The position numbers were made by a program, and so were the translations under genes. A stretch of 64,000 nucleotides of DNA, taken from contig CAWIXB010000001.1 in the NCBI GenBank assembly GCA_963839955.1, positions 3,100,001-3,164,000 on the forward strand. The letters are read 5' to 3'. This DNA comes from CAWIXB01 sp963839955 (lineage in GTDB: Bacteria; Actinomycetota; Actinomycetes; JACCUZ01). Positions 51,708 through 61,475 of the stretch are shown here, piece by piece. Below the pieces are notes generated by a model, which was not told where the DNA came from, searched no databases, and saw only the letters and a program-made list of their open reading frames with translations. The number at the start of each line of letters is the position of its first letter. The stretch's first letter is position 1.

Positions 51708-52906
51708 TTCTCGTTCCCTACACGTACGGCGCCGCCACGCCCTCGCAGATCGCGGCCGCCTCCCTGCAGTACGGCGGGTGCCGGTTCGCCGTGAATCCCG
51801 ACGACTCCGAGGCACAACGGCACGCACCTCTGCTCCGCATGCTCGGGGACGTCGTCCAAGCGGGCTCGGTCGACGAGATGGTGAAGTCCTGCGCGGCTCC
51901 TCCCACCGCGGTGGTCACCTTCGCCGAGGAGCTGGTTCCGGTGGCAGCGCGTGTCGCCGAGCGATTCGGGCTGCCGGGCATGAATCCCGAGACAGCCTCG
52001 GCCTTGATAGACAAGGCCAAGCAGCGCACGGCGCTCAACGACGCGGGGGTCAGCAAGGTCGCCACCGTCCGGGCAGCCCGAGACCAGGTTCCGGTGAACC
52101 CTCCCCTGCCCGGCGTGCTCAAGCCGCTGCGCGGTTCAGGCAGCGCGAGCACCGTCTTCGTCGACGACCTGGCCGAGCTCGAGGCCGCGGTCGCCGACAT
52201 TGCGGAAGGGGCGGAGTTCGTGCTCGAGCAGCGGATGTACCCCGCGCACCAACCGCTTGGCCCGTGGCTGGCCGACTACCTGTCGGTGGAGTCGTTCGTG
52301 GTCGACGGCGAGGTGACACACCTCGGCATGACCGGTCGCCTCCCCCAGGCCAAGCCGGCACGCGAGACGGCGATGATCTTTCCGTTGACGCTGCCGGATC
52401 GCTTGCGGGTCGAGATCCTCGAGCTCGTCGAAGCCGCCATCGCGGCGCTCGACATCGACCTCGGCGTCCTGCACACCGAAGTGATGCTCACCGACGACGG
52501 ACCGCAGCTGATCGAGGTGAACGGACGCCTGGGGGGCGGCCTCGTCGAGCTGATGACCAAGGTCGGGCGGGTCGACCCCTCCGTACTCGCGATGGCGCTC
52601 TTCGCGGGCCTCGAGCTGCCCGAGCTCCGGGAGCCGAGCGGGGTGGCGATGCATTGGTACGTCCATCCGCCGGTCGAGGCCGTGCAGCTGCTGAGCACGC
52701 CGGACCCCCACCGCCTGCTGGAGATGCCCGGCGTCTTCGGACTCGGCCCGATGACCGCGGTCGGCACGGCGGTGGACTGGAGAGTGGGGATGGCTCATCG
52801 CGTGCTCGACGTATGCATCGAGGGCGAGTCCCTGGAGCAGGTCGCGGAGCGCCAGCGCGCGGTCGAGTCCTACGTGTTCGAGACGCTGCAGTGGCGGTTC
52901 GCCTGA
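51704..52906 (+). CDS. ATP-grasp ligase
   Basis: A 400-residue ATP-grasp enzyme of the carboxylate-amine ligase class. The central part KPLRGSGSASTVFVDDLAELEAAV binds ATP, and LGVLHTEVMLTDDGPQLIEVNGRLGGGLVE holds the metal-binding Glu and Asn. It has the usual C-terminal lid (HWYVHPPVEAVQLL). It probably forms an amide or ester outside the NRPS line, using an acyl-phosphate. It overlaps the dehydrogenase by 4 bases and the convergent phosphopantetheinyl transferase by 37. Confidence 0.85.
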   Translation: MILVPYTYGAATPSQIAAASLQYGGCRFAVNPDDSEAQRHAPLLRMLGDVVQAGSVDEMVKSCAAPPTAVVTFAEELVPVAARVAERFGLPGMNPETASALIDKAKQRTALNDAGVSKVATVRAARDQVPVNPPLPGVLKPLRGSGSASTVFVDDLAELEAAVADIAEGAEFVLEQRMYPAHQPLGPWLADYLSVESFVVDGEVTHLGMTGRLPQAKPARETAMIFPLTLPDRLRVEILELVEAAIAALDIDLGVLHTEVMLTDDGPQLIEVNGRLGGGLVELMTKVGRVDPSVLAMALFAGLELPELREPSGVAMHWYVHPPVEAVQLLSTPDPHRLLEMPGVFGLGPMTAVGTAVDWRVGMAHRVLDVCIEGESLEQVAERQRAVESYVFETLQWRFA

Positions 52907-53586
52907 AGCCGCTTCACGACGACGGCCGTCGCCAGGTGCGACGTCCCGCCCCGTTCCATCTCGCCCCAGCGTCCGCAGAGCCCACCGCGGCCGAAGACGA
53001 CGTCCGGCACCGCCTCGGCAGGCAGCAGACGCGCAGCGAAGCCGCCACTCGCATCGAGGTCGACCTCACAGTCGCCGAAGTCCAGCCAGCGCCGCGTGCG
53101 TGGGTACCACGCCTTGAACGCGCTCTCCTTGGCGCTGAACAGGAGCCGGTCCCAGGCCATCTCCGGACGAGCCTGCGCCAGCTCGGCCAGCATCGCTTGC
53201 TCACGCGGCCTCGGCACAGTTGCGCGCACCTCAGCCGGTAGGGGGAGGTTCGGCTCGGTGTCGATCCCGATCGCGAGCACGTCGTCGTCGAGGGCAAGCG
53301 CGGCCGCAAGCCAGCCGGTCGAGTGCGTGAGGCTGCCAACGACACCGCGCGGCCACACGGGTACCCGCTCGTGGTCCGGCAGGAGCGGCTCAGGCGGTAT
53401 GCCGAGCTCGCACAGCGCTTCACGAGCGAGGCTGCGGACGCCGAGGAACTCGAGCCGACGGGCCGCCACCGCCCGTGTCACCACGGCCTCCTCGGCCGGG
53501 TGGCGTGTCCCCACTCGGCCGCCTGGCGGGCCTTCCCTCACCACGACGCCGGGCGGGACCAGCGGCGCCACCAGTCCTTCGGCCAC
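52870..53586 (-). CDS. 4'-phosphopantetheinyl transferase (Sfp/EntD type)
   Basis: A 238-residue enzyme that transfers phosphopantetheine from CoA to carrier-domain serines. GVVGSLTHSTGWLAAAL, the magnesium motif IGIDTEPNLPLP and LFSAKESAFKAWYP are typical of the EntD/PptT branch. It should activate all PCPs of the cluster. GTG 53586 follows the NRPS stop by 3 bases, so it is the last gene of the NRPS operon. Confidence 0.9.
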   Translation of the reverse strand: MAEGLVAPLVPPGVVVREGPPGGRVGTRHPAEEAVVTRAVAARRLEFLGVRSLAREALCELGIPPEPLLPDHERVPVWPRGVVGSLTHSTGWLAAALALDDDVLAIGIDTEPNLPLPAEVRATVPRPREQAMLAELAQARPEMAWDRLLFSAKESAFKAWYPRTRRWLDFGDCEVDLDASGGFAARLLPAEAVPDVVFGRGGLCGRWGEMERGGTSHLATAVVVKRLQANRHCSVSNT

Positions 53587-53589
53587 GGC

Positions 53590-56500
53590 TCAGGGCCGCA
53601 CGGGGACCGGAGCAGCCATGGTCAGCTCGGTCCGGATCAGCTCGCCCACGGCCAGGGCACCCTCGCCGGTGAGCAGGGTGAAGTGTGATCCAGGAGCCGA
53701 CCGCACCGACACCCCGCTGGTGTCAGGCGCCGCCTCCCAGTCGAGCGTCCAGTTCGTGTCCACGAGGGCGTCGTCTGCGGCGCGGACGAGGACGAGACGG
53801 CCGTCGAAGCCGCCCTCGAACACGTGATCCCGCATCGCGACCGCATGGGCACGGGCAACGTCGATGAGCGACTGCTCGACGTCGGCGTCCTCCACGCTCC
53901 AGTCGGGTCCGAGCATGTCGCGCACGGTCTCGTCGTCCAAGGACGTCTCGTTCGCGGCGACCTCGCTGTCCGCCCACGGCGGATAGCTGTCGATCATCAT
54001 CACCAGGTCGACGTCGCGGCCCGCGCGACGTAGCTGGCCCGCCATCTCCAGGGCGAGCACGCCGCCGAAGGACCAGCCGACGAGGCGCAGGGGCGCGTCG
54101 ATCTCGCTCTCCTGCAACGCCTTGACGTGGCGGGCGGCCAGGGCCTGCAGGTCGTCGACCGGCTCGTCGTCGTCCATCAGGCCGGGGGCCGTGAGCCCGA
54201 ACGTCGCGTGCTCGGGCAGCTGCGCGACGACCTCGCGGTAGCACGAGAGGTCACCGGTCAGGGAGTGCACGAAGACGAGGTCTGGCGGACCCGCCGACGC
54301 GCCCAACGTCAACAGACTCCGCGCCGACGCTGTCGCCGGAACGGTCGTTTGCGTGGGTGCGTTCGCGAGGCGTTCGGCGACGCCTTCCACCGTCGGATCA
54401 GTGAAGAACTCCAGGATCGAGAGCTCCACCCCCAACGACGCCCGCACCCGATTGATCAACCGCACCACCAACAACGAGTCCCCACCCAGATCGAAGAACC
54501 CGTCCCGGGCACCGACCTCCTCGATGCCCAACACGTCGGCGAACACCCCCGCCAACGCCACCTCACGCTCCCCCTGCGGAGCACGAGACACCACCGGAAC
54601 CACCGGCGCCGAACGCGCCGACAACGCCCGCCGATCCAACTTCCCACTGCTGGTCAACGGCAACGCATCAACCACCTCCACCACCGAAGGCACCATCGCC
54701 GACGACAACAACCCGGCAGCCGCCGCACGCACCGACGACCCCTCCAGCACACACCCCGCCCGCCCCACCACATACCCCACCAGCCGCGCATCGCCAGGCC
54801 GGTCCTCACGCATCACCACCGCCGCAGCCCCAACCCCCTCCACCTGACCCAGAACCGACTCCACCTCACCCAGCTCCACCCGATGACCACGCACCTTCAC
54901 CTGGTCATCCGCGCGCCCCTCGAACACCAACACCCCATCAACCCACCGCACCAGATCCCCCGTCCGATACAACCGGGCACCACCACCACCAAACGGATCC
55001 GGCACAAACCGATCAGCACTCAACCCCGGCCGACCCCAATACCCCCGCGCCACCTGCACCCCACCCACAAACAACTCACCCACCACACCCGGCGGCACCG
55101 CCCGCAACTCCCCGTCCAACACATGAACCCGCGTGTTCCACACCGGAACACCAATCGGCACACTCCCCCCAGACACCGACTCGAGCTCCAGCCCGGTCGC
55201 CTCGACCGTGGTTTCGGTCGGGCCGTACAGGTTGAAGAAGCGCAGGCGGGAGCCGGCAAATGCCGCTGCCACGTCAGGCGGGCACGGCTCACCGGTCGAG
55301 ATGACGCGACGCACCGAGTCCGGCAGATCGAGGCCGGCGCCATCGCTGAGCAACGTGCGCAGCAACGACGGGACGAACGTCACCTGCGTCACGTCGTGCT
55401 CGGCAATCTGGCGGCGCAGGGCGGCTGGATCGCGATGGGCACCCTCGGGCGCGAGGACGACGGTCGCGCCGCACACCAGTGGCGCGAAGATCTCCGGAAC
55501 CGAGACGTCGAATCCGAACGCCGTCGACTGCAGCACGCGGTCCTCGCCGGCGCGCAGCCCCATCGCGTCCACGTGCCAGAGCAGCTGGTTGACCACGTTG
55601 CGATGGCTGAGTACCACACCCTTCGGCCCGCCGGTCGATCCCGACGTGTACATGACGTAGGCCGTCGTCTCCGGTGTCACGCTGGACTCGTGCAGCTCCT
55701 CCTCCGGATGCTCACCCGGATGCTCGTCGGCCAGGAGGGCGCCCAGAACATCGGGCGTCACCACGAGCCTCGGGTGGGCGTCGTCGCTGATGAGTGCCGC
55801 ACGCGCCTCCGGCAGGTCGGGCTCCAGCGGGAGATACGCCGCGCCCGTCCGGAGGATTGCGACGAGCAGCACGACGAGGTCAGCCGACCTGGGCAGGGAG
55901 ACCCCGACCAGTTGTTCGGGTCCGGCACCCCGCGCGCGCAATCCGCGGGCGAGCTCCTCCGAGCGGCTCCACAGGTCGGCGTACCGCATTTCGCCGCCGT
56001 CGTGGATCAGCGCCACCGCCTCGGGCGTGCGGTGCACCTGGGCTTCCAGCAGGGCCGGGATCGTCAGGTCGGGCACCGGGGCCGGGTTGCTGCCGACCTG
56101 CTCGAGGAACCGTGCCTCGGCGGGGCTCGTGAGGTCCAACGTCGACACCGGCTGGCCCGGGTCCTCGACCACCCGCTCGAGCAACCGCACCATCAGCTCC
56201 CAGAGCCTGGCTATCGACGTCTCGTCGAAAAGATCGGTGCGGTAGGTCAGGAGCCCCTCCACGGCCACCTCGTCCTCGGGCGCGTTCTGCAGCAGGTCCA
56301 GCGACAGGTCGAACTTGCTGGTCACGGCCGGCACGGACAGGTAGTCGACGTCGAGGCCGTGCAGGCGGAAGTCCTCGCCCAGCCCGCTCTGGAAGGCGAG
56401 CATGACTTGGAACAGCGGCTGGTGGTCCAGCGACCGCACCGGGTTCAGAGCCTCGACGACCATCTCGAAGGGCACCTCTTGGTGCTTGAGGGCCTGCAGG

Positions 56501-59500
56501 TCGGTCTCCCGCACCCGCGTGACCAGCTCGCTGAAGGTTGGGTTCCCCGTCAGGTCGGCTCGAAGGACCAACGTGTTCACGAAGCAGCCCACCAGGTCTT
56601 CCAGCGCGTCGTCGCTGCGCCCGAACACCGGCGTACCGACAGGCACGTCGTCTCCGGCCCCCAACCGTGACAGCACCGCGGCGAACGCCGCGTGCAAGAC
56701 CATGAACAGGCTCGCGCCGTTGCGCGAGGCGAGCTCCGTCAGCCCCCGGTGCAGCTCACGCCCGAACCCGACGTCGAGCACCGCACCACGCGAGGTCGCC
56801 ACGGCCGGCCGCGGCCGGTCCGTCGGCAGCGGCAGCACGTCGGGAACGCCCTGCAACGCCTCACGCCAGTAGTCGAGCTGTTGCGACACGAAGCTCTGCT
56901 CGTCCGAGGTCTCGCCCAGCCGCTCCCGCTGCCAGCGAGCAAAGTCGCCGTACTGAAAGGCGAGTGGTGCCCACGCCGGCGCCTGGCGCGACGTCCGTGC
57001 CTCGTACGCCGCCGCCAGATCACGGACGAAGATGCCCCGCGACCAGCCGTCCATCGCGATGTGGTGGAACCGCAACATGAGCGCGGTGCGATCCGTATCG
57101 GTCGTGAACACCGTTGCCTGGAACGGCACGTCAACCGTCAGGTCGAAGCCCTGACGGCTGGCCGCGGCCACCAGGGCCGGCAGGTCGTCCACCGCCACGT
57201 GACGAACCTCCGGTCGCGCCAGCTCGGCCATCGACAGCACCTGCTGACGCGGCTGACCATCCGGTGAGGGAATCACCGTGCGCAGCACCTCGTGCCGCTC
57301 GACAACGTCGCTGATGGCCGACACGAGCGCCTCGACATCGACCTCGCCGCGCAGCCCCAACGCGATGGGGATGTGGTAGGACTCGCTCGAGCCCTCCATC
57401 TCGGCCAGGAACCACAACCGCTCCTGCGCGAAGGAAAGCGGCGCGGGTCCGTCGTCGGGACGTGACTCCAGCCTCTGACTCGGGCCTCGGTCCACCACAG
57501 CGGTCGTTTGCGTGGGTGCGTTCGCGAGGCGTTCGGCGACGCCTTCCACCGTCGGATCAGTGAAGAACTCCAGGATCGAGAGCTCCACCCCCAACGACGC
57601 CCGCACCCGATTGATCAACCGCACCACCAACAACGAGTCCCCACCCAGATCGAAGAACCCGTCCCGGGCACCGACCTCCTCGATGCCCAACACGTCGGCG
57701 AACACCCCCGCCAACGCCACCTCACGCTCCCCCTGCGGAGCACGAGACACCACCGGAACCACCGGCGCCGAACGCGCCGACAACGCCCGCCGATCCAACT
57801 TCCCACTGCTGGTCAACGGCAACGCATCAACCACCTCCACCACCGAAGGCACCATCGCCGACGACAACAACCCGGCAGCCGCCGCACGCACCGACGACCC
57901 CTCCAGCACACACCCCGCCCGCCCCACCACATACCCCACCAGCCGCGCATCGCCAGGCCGGTCCTCACGCATCACCACCGCCGCAGCCCCAACCCCCTCC
58001 ACCTGACCCAGAACCGACTCCACCTCACCCAGCTCCACCCGATGACCACGCACCTTCACCTGGTCATCCGCGCGCCCCTCGAACACCAACACCCCATCAA
58101 CCCACCGCACCAGATCCCCCGTCCGATACAACCGGGCACCACCACCACCAAACGGATCCGGCACAAACCGATCAGCACTCAACCCCGGCCGACCCCAATA
58201 CCCCCGCGCCACCTGCACCCCACCCACAAACAACTCACCCACCACACCCGGCGGCACCGCCCGCAACTCCCCGTCCAACACATGAACCCGCGTGTTCCAC
58301 ACCGGAACACCAATCGGCACACTCCCCCCAGACACCGACTCCTCGGACCAGCGGTGGGAGGTGACCTGGATCGTGGCCTCCGTCGGGCCGTACACGTTGA
58401 CCGGTGCGAGTCCCCACGCGCGTTGTGCTGCGGCGGCTGTCGCGCCGGCGAGCACCTCGCCTCCTGCCGTGACGATCCGGAGCTCCGCGCTGATCCGCTC
58501 GGGGCACTGTTCGACCATGACGGCGAGGAGCCGAGGCGGCAGCTCTACGGCGGTGATCCGCTCGTCGCGGATCAACCGAGCCAAGGCATCCGGGGCGCGA
58601 TCGACGCCGTCCGGCACGACGACGACGGCAGAGCCCGAGCACAGCCCGACCAACAGCTCTTGAACGCTCGCGTCGAATCCGATCGAGGCGCGCCAGGTCA
58701 GCCGGTCGTGCGGCCCGAAACCGAGCGTGTCCCTGAACCACTCGATCTGGTTGACCAGGGAGTCGTGCTGGACGACGACTCCCTTCGGCCGGCCGGTGGA
58801 TCCGGACGTGTAGAGCACGTAGGCGACCGACGACGACGGCCGCGGGACATCGACCCCGCTCGTACCGCTGCCCTCCTCGAGCAGGTCGGCCAGGCGGACT
58901 CCCGCAGCCTCGAAGCGCGACGGGTCCTCGTCACCGATCACGCACCGCGGCGCGGCATCGGCGACGAAGTAGCCGAGGCGCGCCTCCGGGAGCTCCGGGT
59001 CGAGGGGCAGGAACGCGGCGCCCGCTCGCAGGATGCCCAGCACGGCCACGGCGTTCTCCGCGGAACGGGGCAGCGACACCCCGATCACACTCTCCGGGCC
59101 GACCCCGCGCTCTCGCAACGCCCACGCCACGCGTCCCGACTGCTCCCACAGCTCCGCGTAGGTCACCGACCCCGCCGGCGACGTGACCGCGCACGCCTCC
59201 GGGTCTTGTTCGACCGCGCGCTGCACCAGCGAGACCACGTCGGGGGCAGACACCTGGTGCTCGGTGTCGTTGACGGAGTCCACGAGCTGTTCGAGGTCGG
59301 CATTGGCCATCAGCCGCAAGTGGCTGATCCGCTGGTCCACGTCGCGGGTGAAGTCGCCGAGGAGCGACTCGATCTGGGTCAGCAGGGTCTTGGCGCTGGC
59401 GCGGTCGAAAACCTGGTCGCCGTAGATGGCGATCGCTTCCAAGGTCCCGCCCGGCCCCTCGGCGAAGATCAGGTCCAGGTCGAACATGGTCCGGTCGAAG

Positions 59501-60690
59501 ACGACCGGAACGCTCTCGTTGACCAGACCGGCGAGCTCGAGCGGGCTGCCGTCGGCGCCGAGCAGGCCCGTCTGGACACTGATCTGTACCTGAAACATCG
59601 CGGTTCGCGATTCCGACCGGGACGGCGATACCTCACGCACGATCCTGCTCAGCGGCACCTCCTGGTTCATCATGGCCGACAGGCTGACGCCCCGGACCTG
59701 GTCCAGGAGCTCGTGCAGCGTCGGGTCGGAGGACAGGTCGAAACGAAGCGGCAGCGGGTTCACGAACAGCCCGATGACCGACTCCCACTCGCGGCGCAGC
59801 CGCCCCGCCATCGGGGTCCCGATGCAGAGGTCCTGCTGTCCGGAGTACCGCTCCAGCACCACCGCGAAGGCTGCGGTGAGCACGGTGAACAAGGTGCAGT
59901 CCATGTCGTCGCAGAGCGCCTTGAGCCGGGCGACGAGCTCCGACGGAAGCCGACTCTCGATCGACCCGCCGAAACCCTGGTTGACATCCGCCGTGGGCCT
60001 GGCCCCGCGAAGGTCGAGGGCCGGCGGGAGATCCTGGAACTGGTCGCGCCAGAAGTCGAGCTGGCGCTCCAGTGCCCGTGTCCCCTCTCGCGACCGCTCC
60101 CACTCGGCGAAGTCGCGATACTGCGTGGTCACCTCGGGCAGCTCGATCGGCCGACCGTGGCGCGCGGCCGCGTAGCCCTGTTGCAGCTCTTCGAACGCGA
60201 TCGCCATGGACCAACCGTCGAAGACGAGGTGGTGGAAGACGAGGATGACGTACCACTCGTCCTCGCGAGTGCGCACCAGGCTGGTGGTGAACAGCGGGCC
60301 ATGGGCGGAGTCCATCTCCGGACGCGTCGCTTGGTACAGGCAGCGCTCCAGGCTGGCCTGCAGTCGCTCCCCGGCAAGGCGGGTCAGGTCGGTGACGGGC
60401 AGGTCCAGCTCTCGGTGCTCTCGGATCACCTGCACCACGCCGGTGTCATCGGTCCGGACGACTGTCCGCAGCGCCTCGTGGCGGCGTACCAGCTCGTTCA
60501 CAGCAGCCGTCAGCGCACGCACGTCGAGGTCTCCGGTGGCGCGGAAGACGCACGGGATCCCGCCGATCCCACCGGTGGGAGCCATCTGTTCGAGGAACCA
60601 GATCGACTCCTGGCGAATGGACACCGGGGCGGTCCTGGCGGCGACGTCGTCGAGAGTCGTGGCCGGGCGGGCGCTGTGAATCGTCGTCAC
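53590..60690 (-). CDS. Nonribosomal peptide synthetase, C-A-PCP-C-A-PCP-TE
   Basis: A 2366-residue two-module terminating synthetase. C1 ~20-440 (HHLVFDG), A1 ~480-975 (YTSGSTGRPKG, FDASVQE, VYGPTEAT), PCP1 ~990-1060 (FFDLGGDSL), C2 ~1085-1515 (HHIAMDG), A2 ~1535-2025 (YTSGSTGGPKG, FDVSVPE, LYGPTETT), PCP2 ~2040-2110, TE ~2125-2366 with nucleophile VGWSFGGV, Asp in MIDSYPPW and His in PGSHFTLL. By eye, specificity residues read D-A-Q-R-V-A-V-I-Q-K for A1 and D-V-P-L-I-T-L-V-E-K for A2; neither is assigned. Residues ~783-1063 and ~1836-2116 are encoded by identical DNA. No epimerisation domain is seen. GTG 60690 overlaps the thioesterase stop as GTGA. Confidence 0.94.
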   Translation of the reverse strand: MTTIHSARPATTLDDVAARTAPVSIRQESIWFLEQMAPTGGIGGIPCVFRATGDLDVRALTAAVNELVRRHEALRTVVRTDDTGVVQVIREHRELDLPVTDLTRLAGERLQASLERCLYQATRPEMDSAHGPLFTTSLVRTREDEWYVILVFHHLVFDGWSMAIAFEELQQGYAAARHGRPIELPEVTTQYRDFAEWERSREGTRALERQLDFWRDQFQDLPPALDLRGARPTADVNQGFGGSIESRLPSELVARLKALCDDMDCTLFTVLTAAFAVVLERYSGQQDLCIGTPMAGRLRREWESVIGLFVNPLPLRFDLSSDPTLHELLDQVRGVSLSAMMNQEVPLSRIVREVSPSRSESRTAMFQVQISVQTGLLGADGSPLELAGLVNESVPVVFDRTMFDLDLIFAEGPGGTLEAIAIYGDQVFDRASAKTLLTQIESLLGDFTRDVDQRISHLRLMANADLEQLVDSVNDTEHQVSAPDVVSLVQRAVEQDPEACAVTSPAGSVTYAELWEQSGRVAWALRERGVGPESVIGVSLPRSAENAVAVLGILRAGAAFLPLDPELPEARLGYFVADAAPRCVIGDEDPSRFEAAGVRLADLLEEGSGTSGVDVPRPSSSVAYVLYTSGSTGRPKGVVVQHDSLVNQIEWFRDTLGFGPHDRLTWRASIGFDASVQELLVGLCSGSAVVVVPDGVDRAPDALARLIRDERITAVELPPRLLAVMVEQCPERISAELRIVTAGGEVLAGATAAAAQRAWGLAPVNVYGPTEATIQVTSHRWSEESVSGGSVPIGVPVWNTRVHVLDGELRAVPPGVVGELFVGGVQVARGYWGRPGLSADRFVPDPFGGGGARLYRTGDLVRWVDGVLVFEGRADDQVKVRGHRVELGEVESVLGQVEGVGAAAVVMREDRPGDARLVGYVVGRAGCVLEGSSVRAAAAGLLSSAMVPSVVEVVDALPLTSSGKLDRRALSARSAPVVPVVSRAPQGEREVALAGVFADVLGIEEVGARDGFFDLGGDSLLVVRLINRVRASLGVELSILEFFTDPTVEGVAERLANAPTQTTAVVDRGPSQRLESRPDDGPAPLSFAQERLWFLAEMEGSSESYHIPIALGLRGEVDVEALVSAISDVVERHEVLRTVIPSPDGQPRQQVLSMAELARPEVRHVAVDDLPALVAAASRQGFDLTVDVPFQATVFTTDTDRTALMLRFHHIAMDGWSRGIFVRDLAAAYEARTSRQAPAWAPLAFQYGDFARWQRERLGETSDEQSFVSQQLDYWREALQGVPDVLPLPTDRPRPAVATSRGAVLDVGFGRELHRGLTELASRNGASLFMVLHAAFAAVLSRLGAGDDVPVGTPVFGRSDDALEDLVGCFVNTLVLRADLTGNPTFSELVTRVRETDLQALKHQEVPFEMVVEALNPVRSLDHQPLFQVMLAFQSGLGEDFRLHGLDVDYLSVPAVTSKFDLSLDLLQNAPEDEVAVEGLLTYRTDLFDETSIARLWELMVRLLERVVEDPGQPVSTLDLTSPAEARFLEQVGSNPAPVPDLTIPALLEAQVHRTPEAVALIHDGGEMRYADLWSRSEELARGLRARGAGPEQLVGVSLPRSADLVVLLVAILRTGAAYLPLEPDLPEARAALISDDAHPRLVVTPDVLGALLADEHPGEHPEEELHESSVTPETTAYVMYTSGSTGGPKGVVLSHRNVVNQLLWHVDAMGLRAGEDRVLQSTAFGFDVSVPEIFAPLVCGATVVLAPEGAHRDPAALRRQIAEHDVTQVTFVPSLLRTLLSDGAGLDLPDSVRRVISTGEPCPPDVAAAFAGSRLRFFNLYGPTETTVEATGLELESVSGGSVPIGVPVWNTRVHVLDGELRAVPPGVVGELFVGGVQVARGYWGRPGLSADRFVPDPFGGGGARLYRTGDLVRWVDGVLVFEGRADDQVKVRGHRVELGEVESVLGQVEGVGAAAVVMREDRPGDARLVGYVVGRAGCVLEGSSVRAAAAGLLSSAMVPSVVEVVDALPLTSSGKLDRRALSARSAPVVPVVSRAPQGEREVALAGVFADVLGIEEVGARDGFFDLGGDSLLVVRLINRVRASLGVELSILEFFTDPTVEGVAERLANAPTQTTVPATASARSLLTLGASAGPPDLVFVHSLTGDLSCYREVVAQLPEHATFGLTAPGLMDDDEPVDDLQALAARHVKALQESEIDAPLRLVGWSFGGVLALEMAGQLRRAGRDVDLVMMIDSYPPWADSEVAANETSLDDETVRDMLGPDWSVEDADVEQSLIDVARAHAVAMRDHVFEGGFDGRLVLVRAADDALVDTNWTLDWEAAPDTSGVSVRSAPGSHFTLLTGEGALAVGELIRTELTMAAPVPVRP
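54342..55182. repeat. 841-bp perfect direct repeat, copy in module 2
   Basis: By line comparison this copy is identical to 57501-58341 (offset 3159). It encodes the A2 part from just before core A6 (SVSGGSVPIG) to the end of PCP2. The coding strand is rich in GTG, TTG and GGG codons, unlike the GTC/CTG/GGC style on both sides, and it changes abruptly at both ends. Confidence 0.93.
57501..58341. repeat. 841-bp perfect direct repeat, copy in module 1
   Basis: Second copy of the identical block, covering the C-terminal sub-domain of A1 and PCP1. The substrate-binding cores (A3-A5) lie just outside the repeat and differ between modules, as if one C-terminal cassette had been copied onto two different specificity cores. 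Confidence 0.93.
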
Positions 60691-61475
60691 GACGTCTGCA
60701 CCTCCGGGGATGGTGGCTGGCCGAGATGGCGGCACACCATCTCGACCAGCTCGGCGGCACGGGGGCGAAGGAAGAAGTGGTCACCGTCGAGCAACATGTG
60801 CCGGAACCCGGCGTGCGTGAGGTCGCCCCAGGCCTCGATCTGCGCCGCGCTCACCGAATCGTCGTGGTCGCCGCCGAAGGCGGAGATCGGGATCGGGAGC
60901 GAGGGCCGGCCGGTCCACGTGTAGGACTCGGCGGCGACGAAGTCGGCGCGGAGGGACGGCAGCAGCAAGGCCACGAGCTCCTCGGCCTGCAGGATCTCCT
61001 CGGACAGCCCACCGAGCTCGTGCAGCCGGGTCAGGAACGCGTCGTCGGACAGGTGGCTGATCCCAGGGATTCCGTGCCGAACGTGAGGCGCACATCGCCC
61101 GGAGACGATCAGCCGCTGCGGGGGTGGCCAGCCGCGGTCGAGGATCTCGTGGGCGAGCTCGAACGCGACGATGGCGCCGAGGCTGTGCCCGAAGAGCGAG
61201 TAGGGCACCTCGTCGTGCGCGATCTGCTCGAGGTCGCGCACCAGGTCCTGGACCATCTGCGCCACCGAGCACACAGGGGGCTCGTCGAGCCTGGTCTCGC
61301 GGCCAGGAGGGCGCAGAGCGACGACGCCGACACCCGGCGCGGCGTACTCCGGCCAGGAACGGTACGTCGACGCGCCACCACCGGCGTAAGGGGCGCACAC
61401 CAAGCGGTGGGTGAGAGGGTCCGGGACACCGAAGGTCACCCAGGACGAGGGGTGCGAGCGGTGCACGCTGCTCAC
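60687..61475 (-). CDS. Type II thioesterase (Ser nucleophile)
   Basis: A 262-residue editing thioesterase. LVCAPYAGGGASTYRSWPEY, ALRPPGRETRLDEPP, nucleophile FGHSLGAIVAFELA, Asp in FGGDHDDSVS and His in LDGDHFFLRP are canonical. It should remove wrong acyl groups from the PCPs. GTG 61475 overlaps the PCP gene stop (GTGA); GTG 61478 is the alternative. It is distinct from the Cys-type thioesterase at 42.8 kb. Confidence 0.9.
   Translation of the reverse strand: MSSVHRSHPSSWVTFGVPDPLTHRLVCAPYAGGGASTYRSWPEYAAPGVGVVALRPPGRETRLDEPPVCSVAQMVQDLVRDLEQIAHDEVPYSLFGHSLGAIVAFELAHEILDRGWPPPQRLIVSGRCAPHVRHGIPGISHLSDDAFLTRLHELGGLSEEILQAEELVALLLPSLRADFVAAESYTWTGRPSLPIPISAFGGDHDDSVSAAQIEAWGDLTHAGFRHMLLDGDHFFLRPRAAELVEMVCRHLGQPPSPEVQTS

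Noticed and set aside
57508..60924. An 1138-residue open frame on the plus strand opposite the NRPS, and a similar 847-codon frame at 54127-56670.
   Set aside because: They are mirror frames of the NRPS with low-complexity His/Arg/Pro-rich sequence and no domain. The minus frame has full C, A, PCP and TE motifs.
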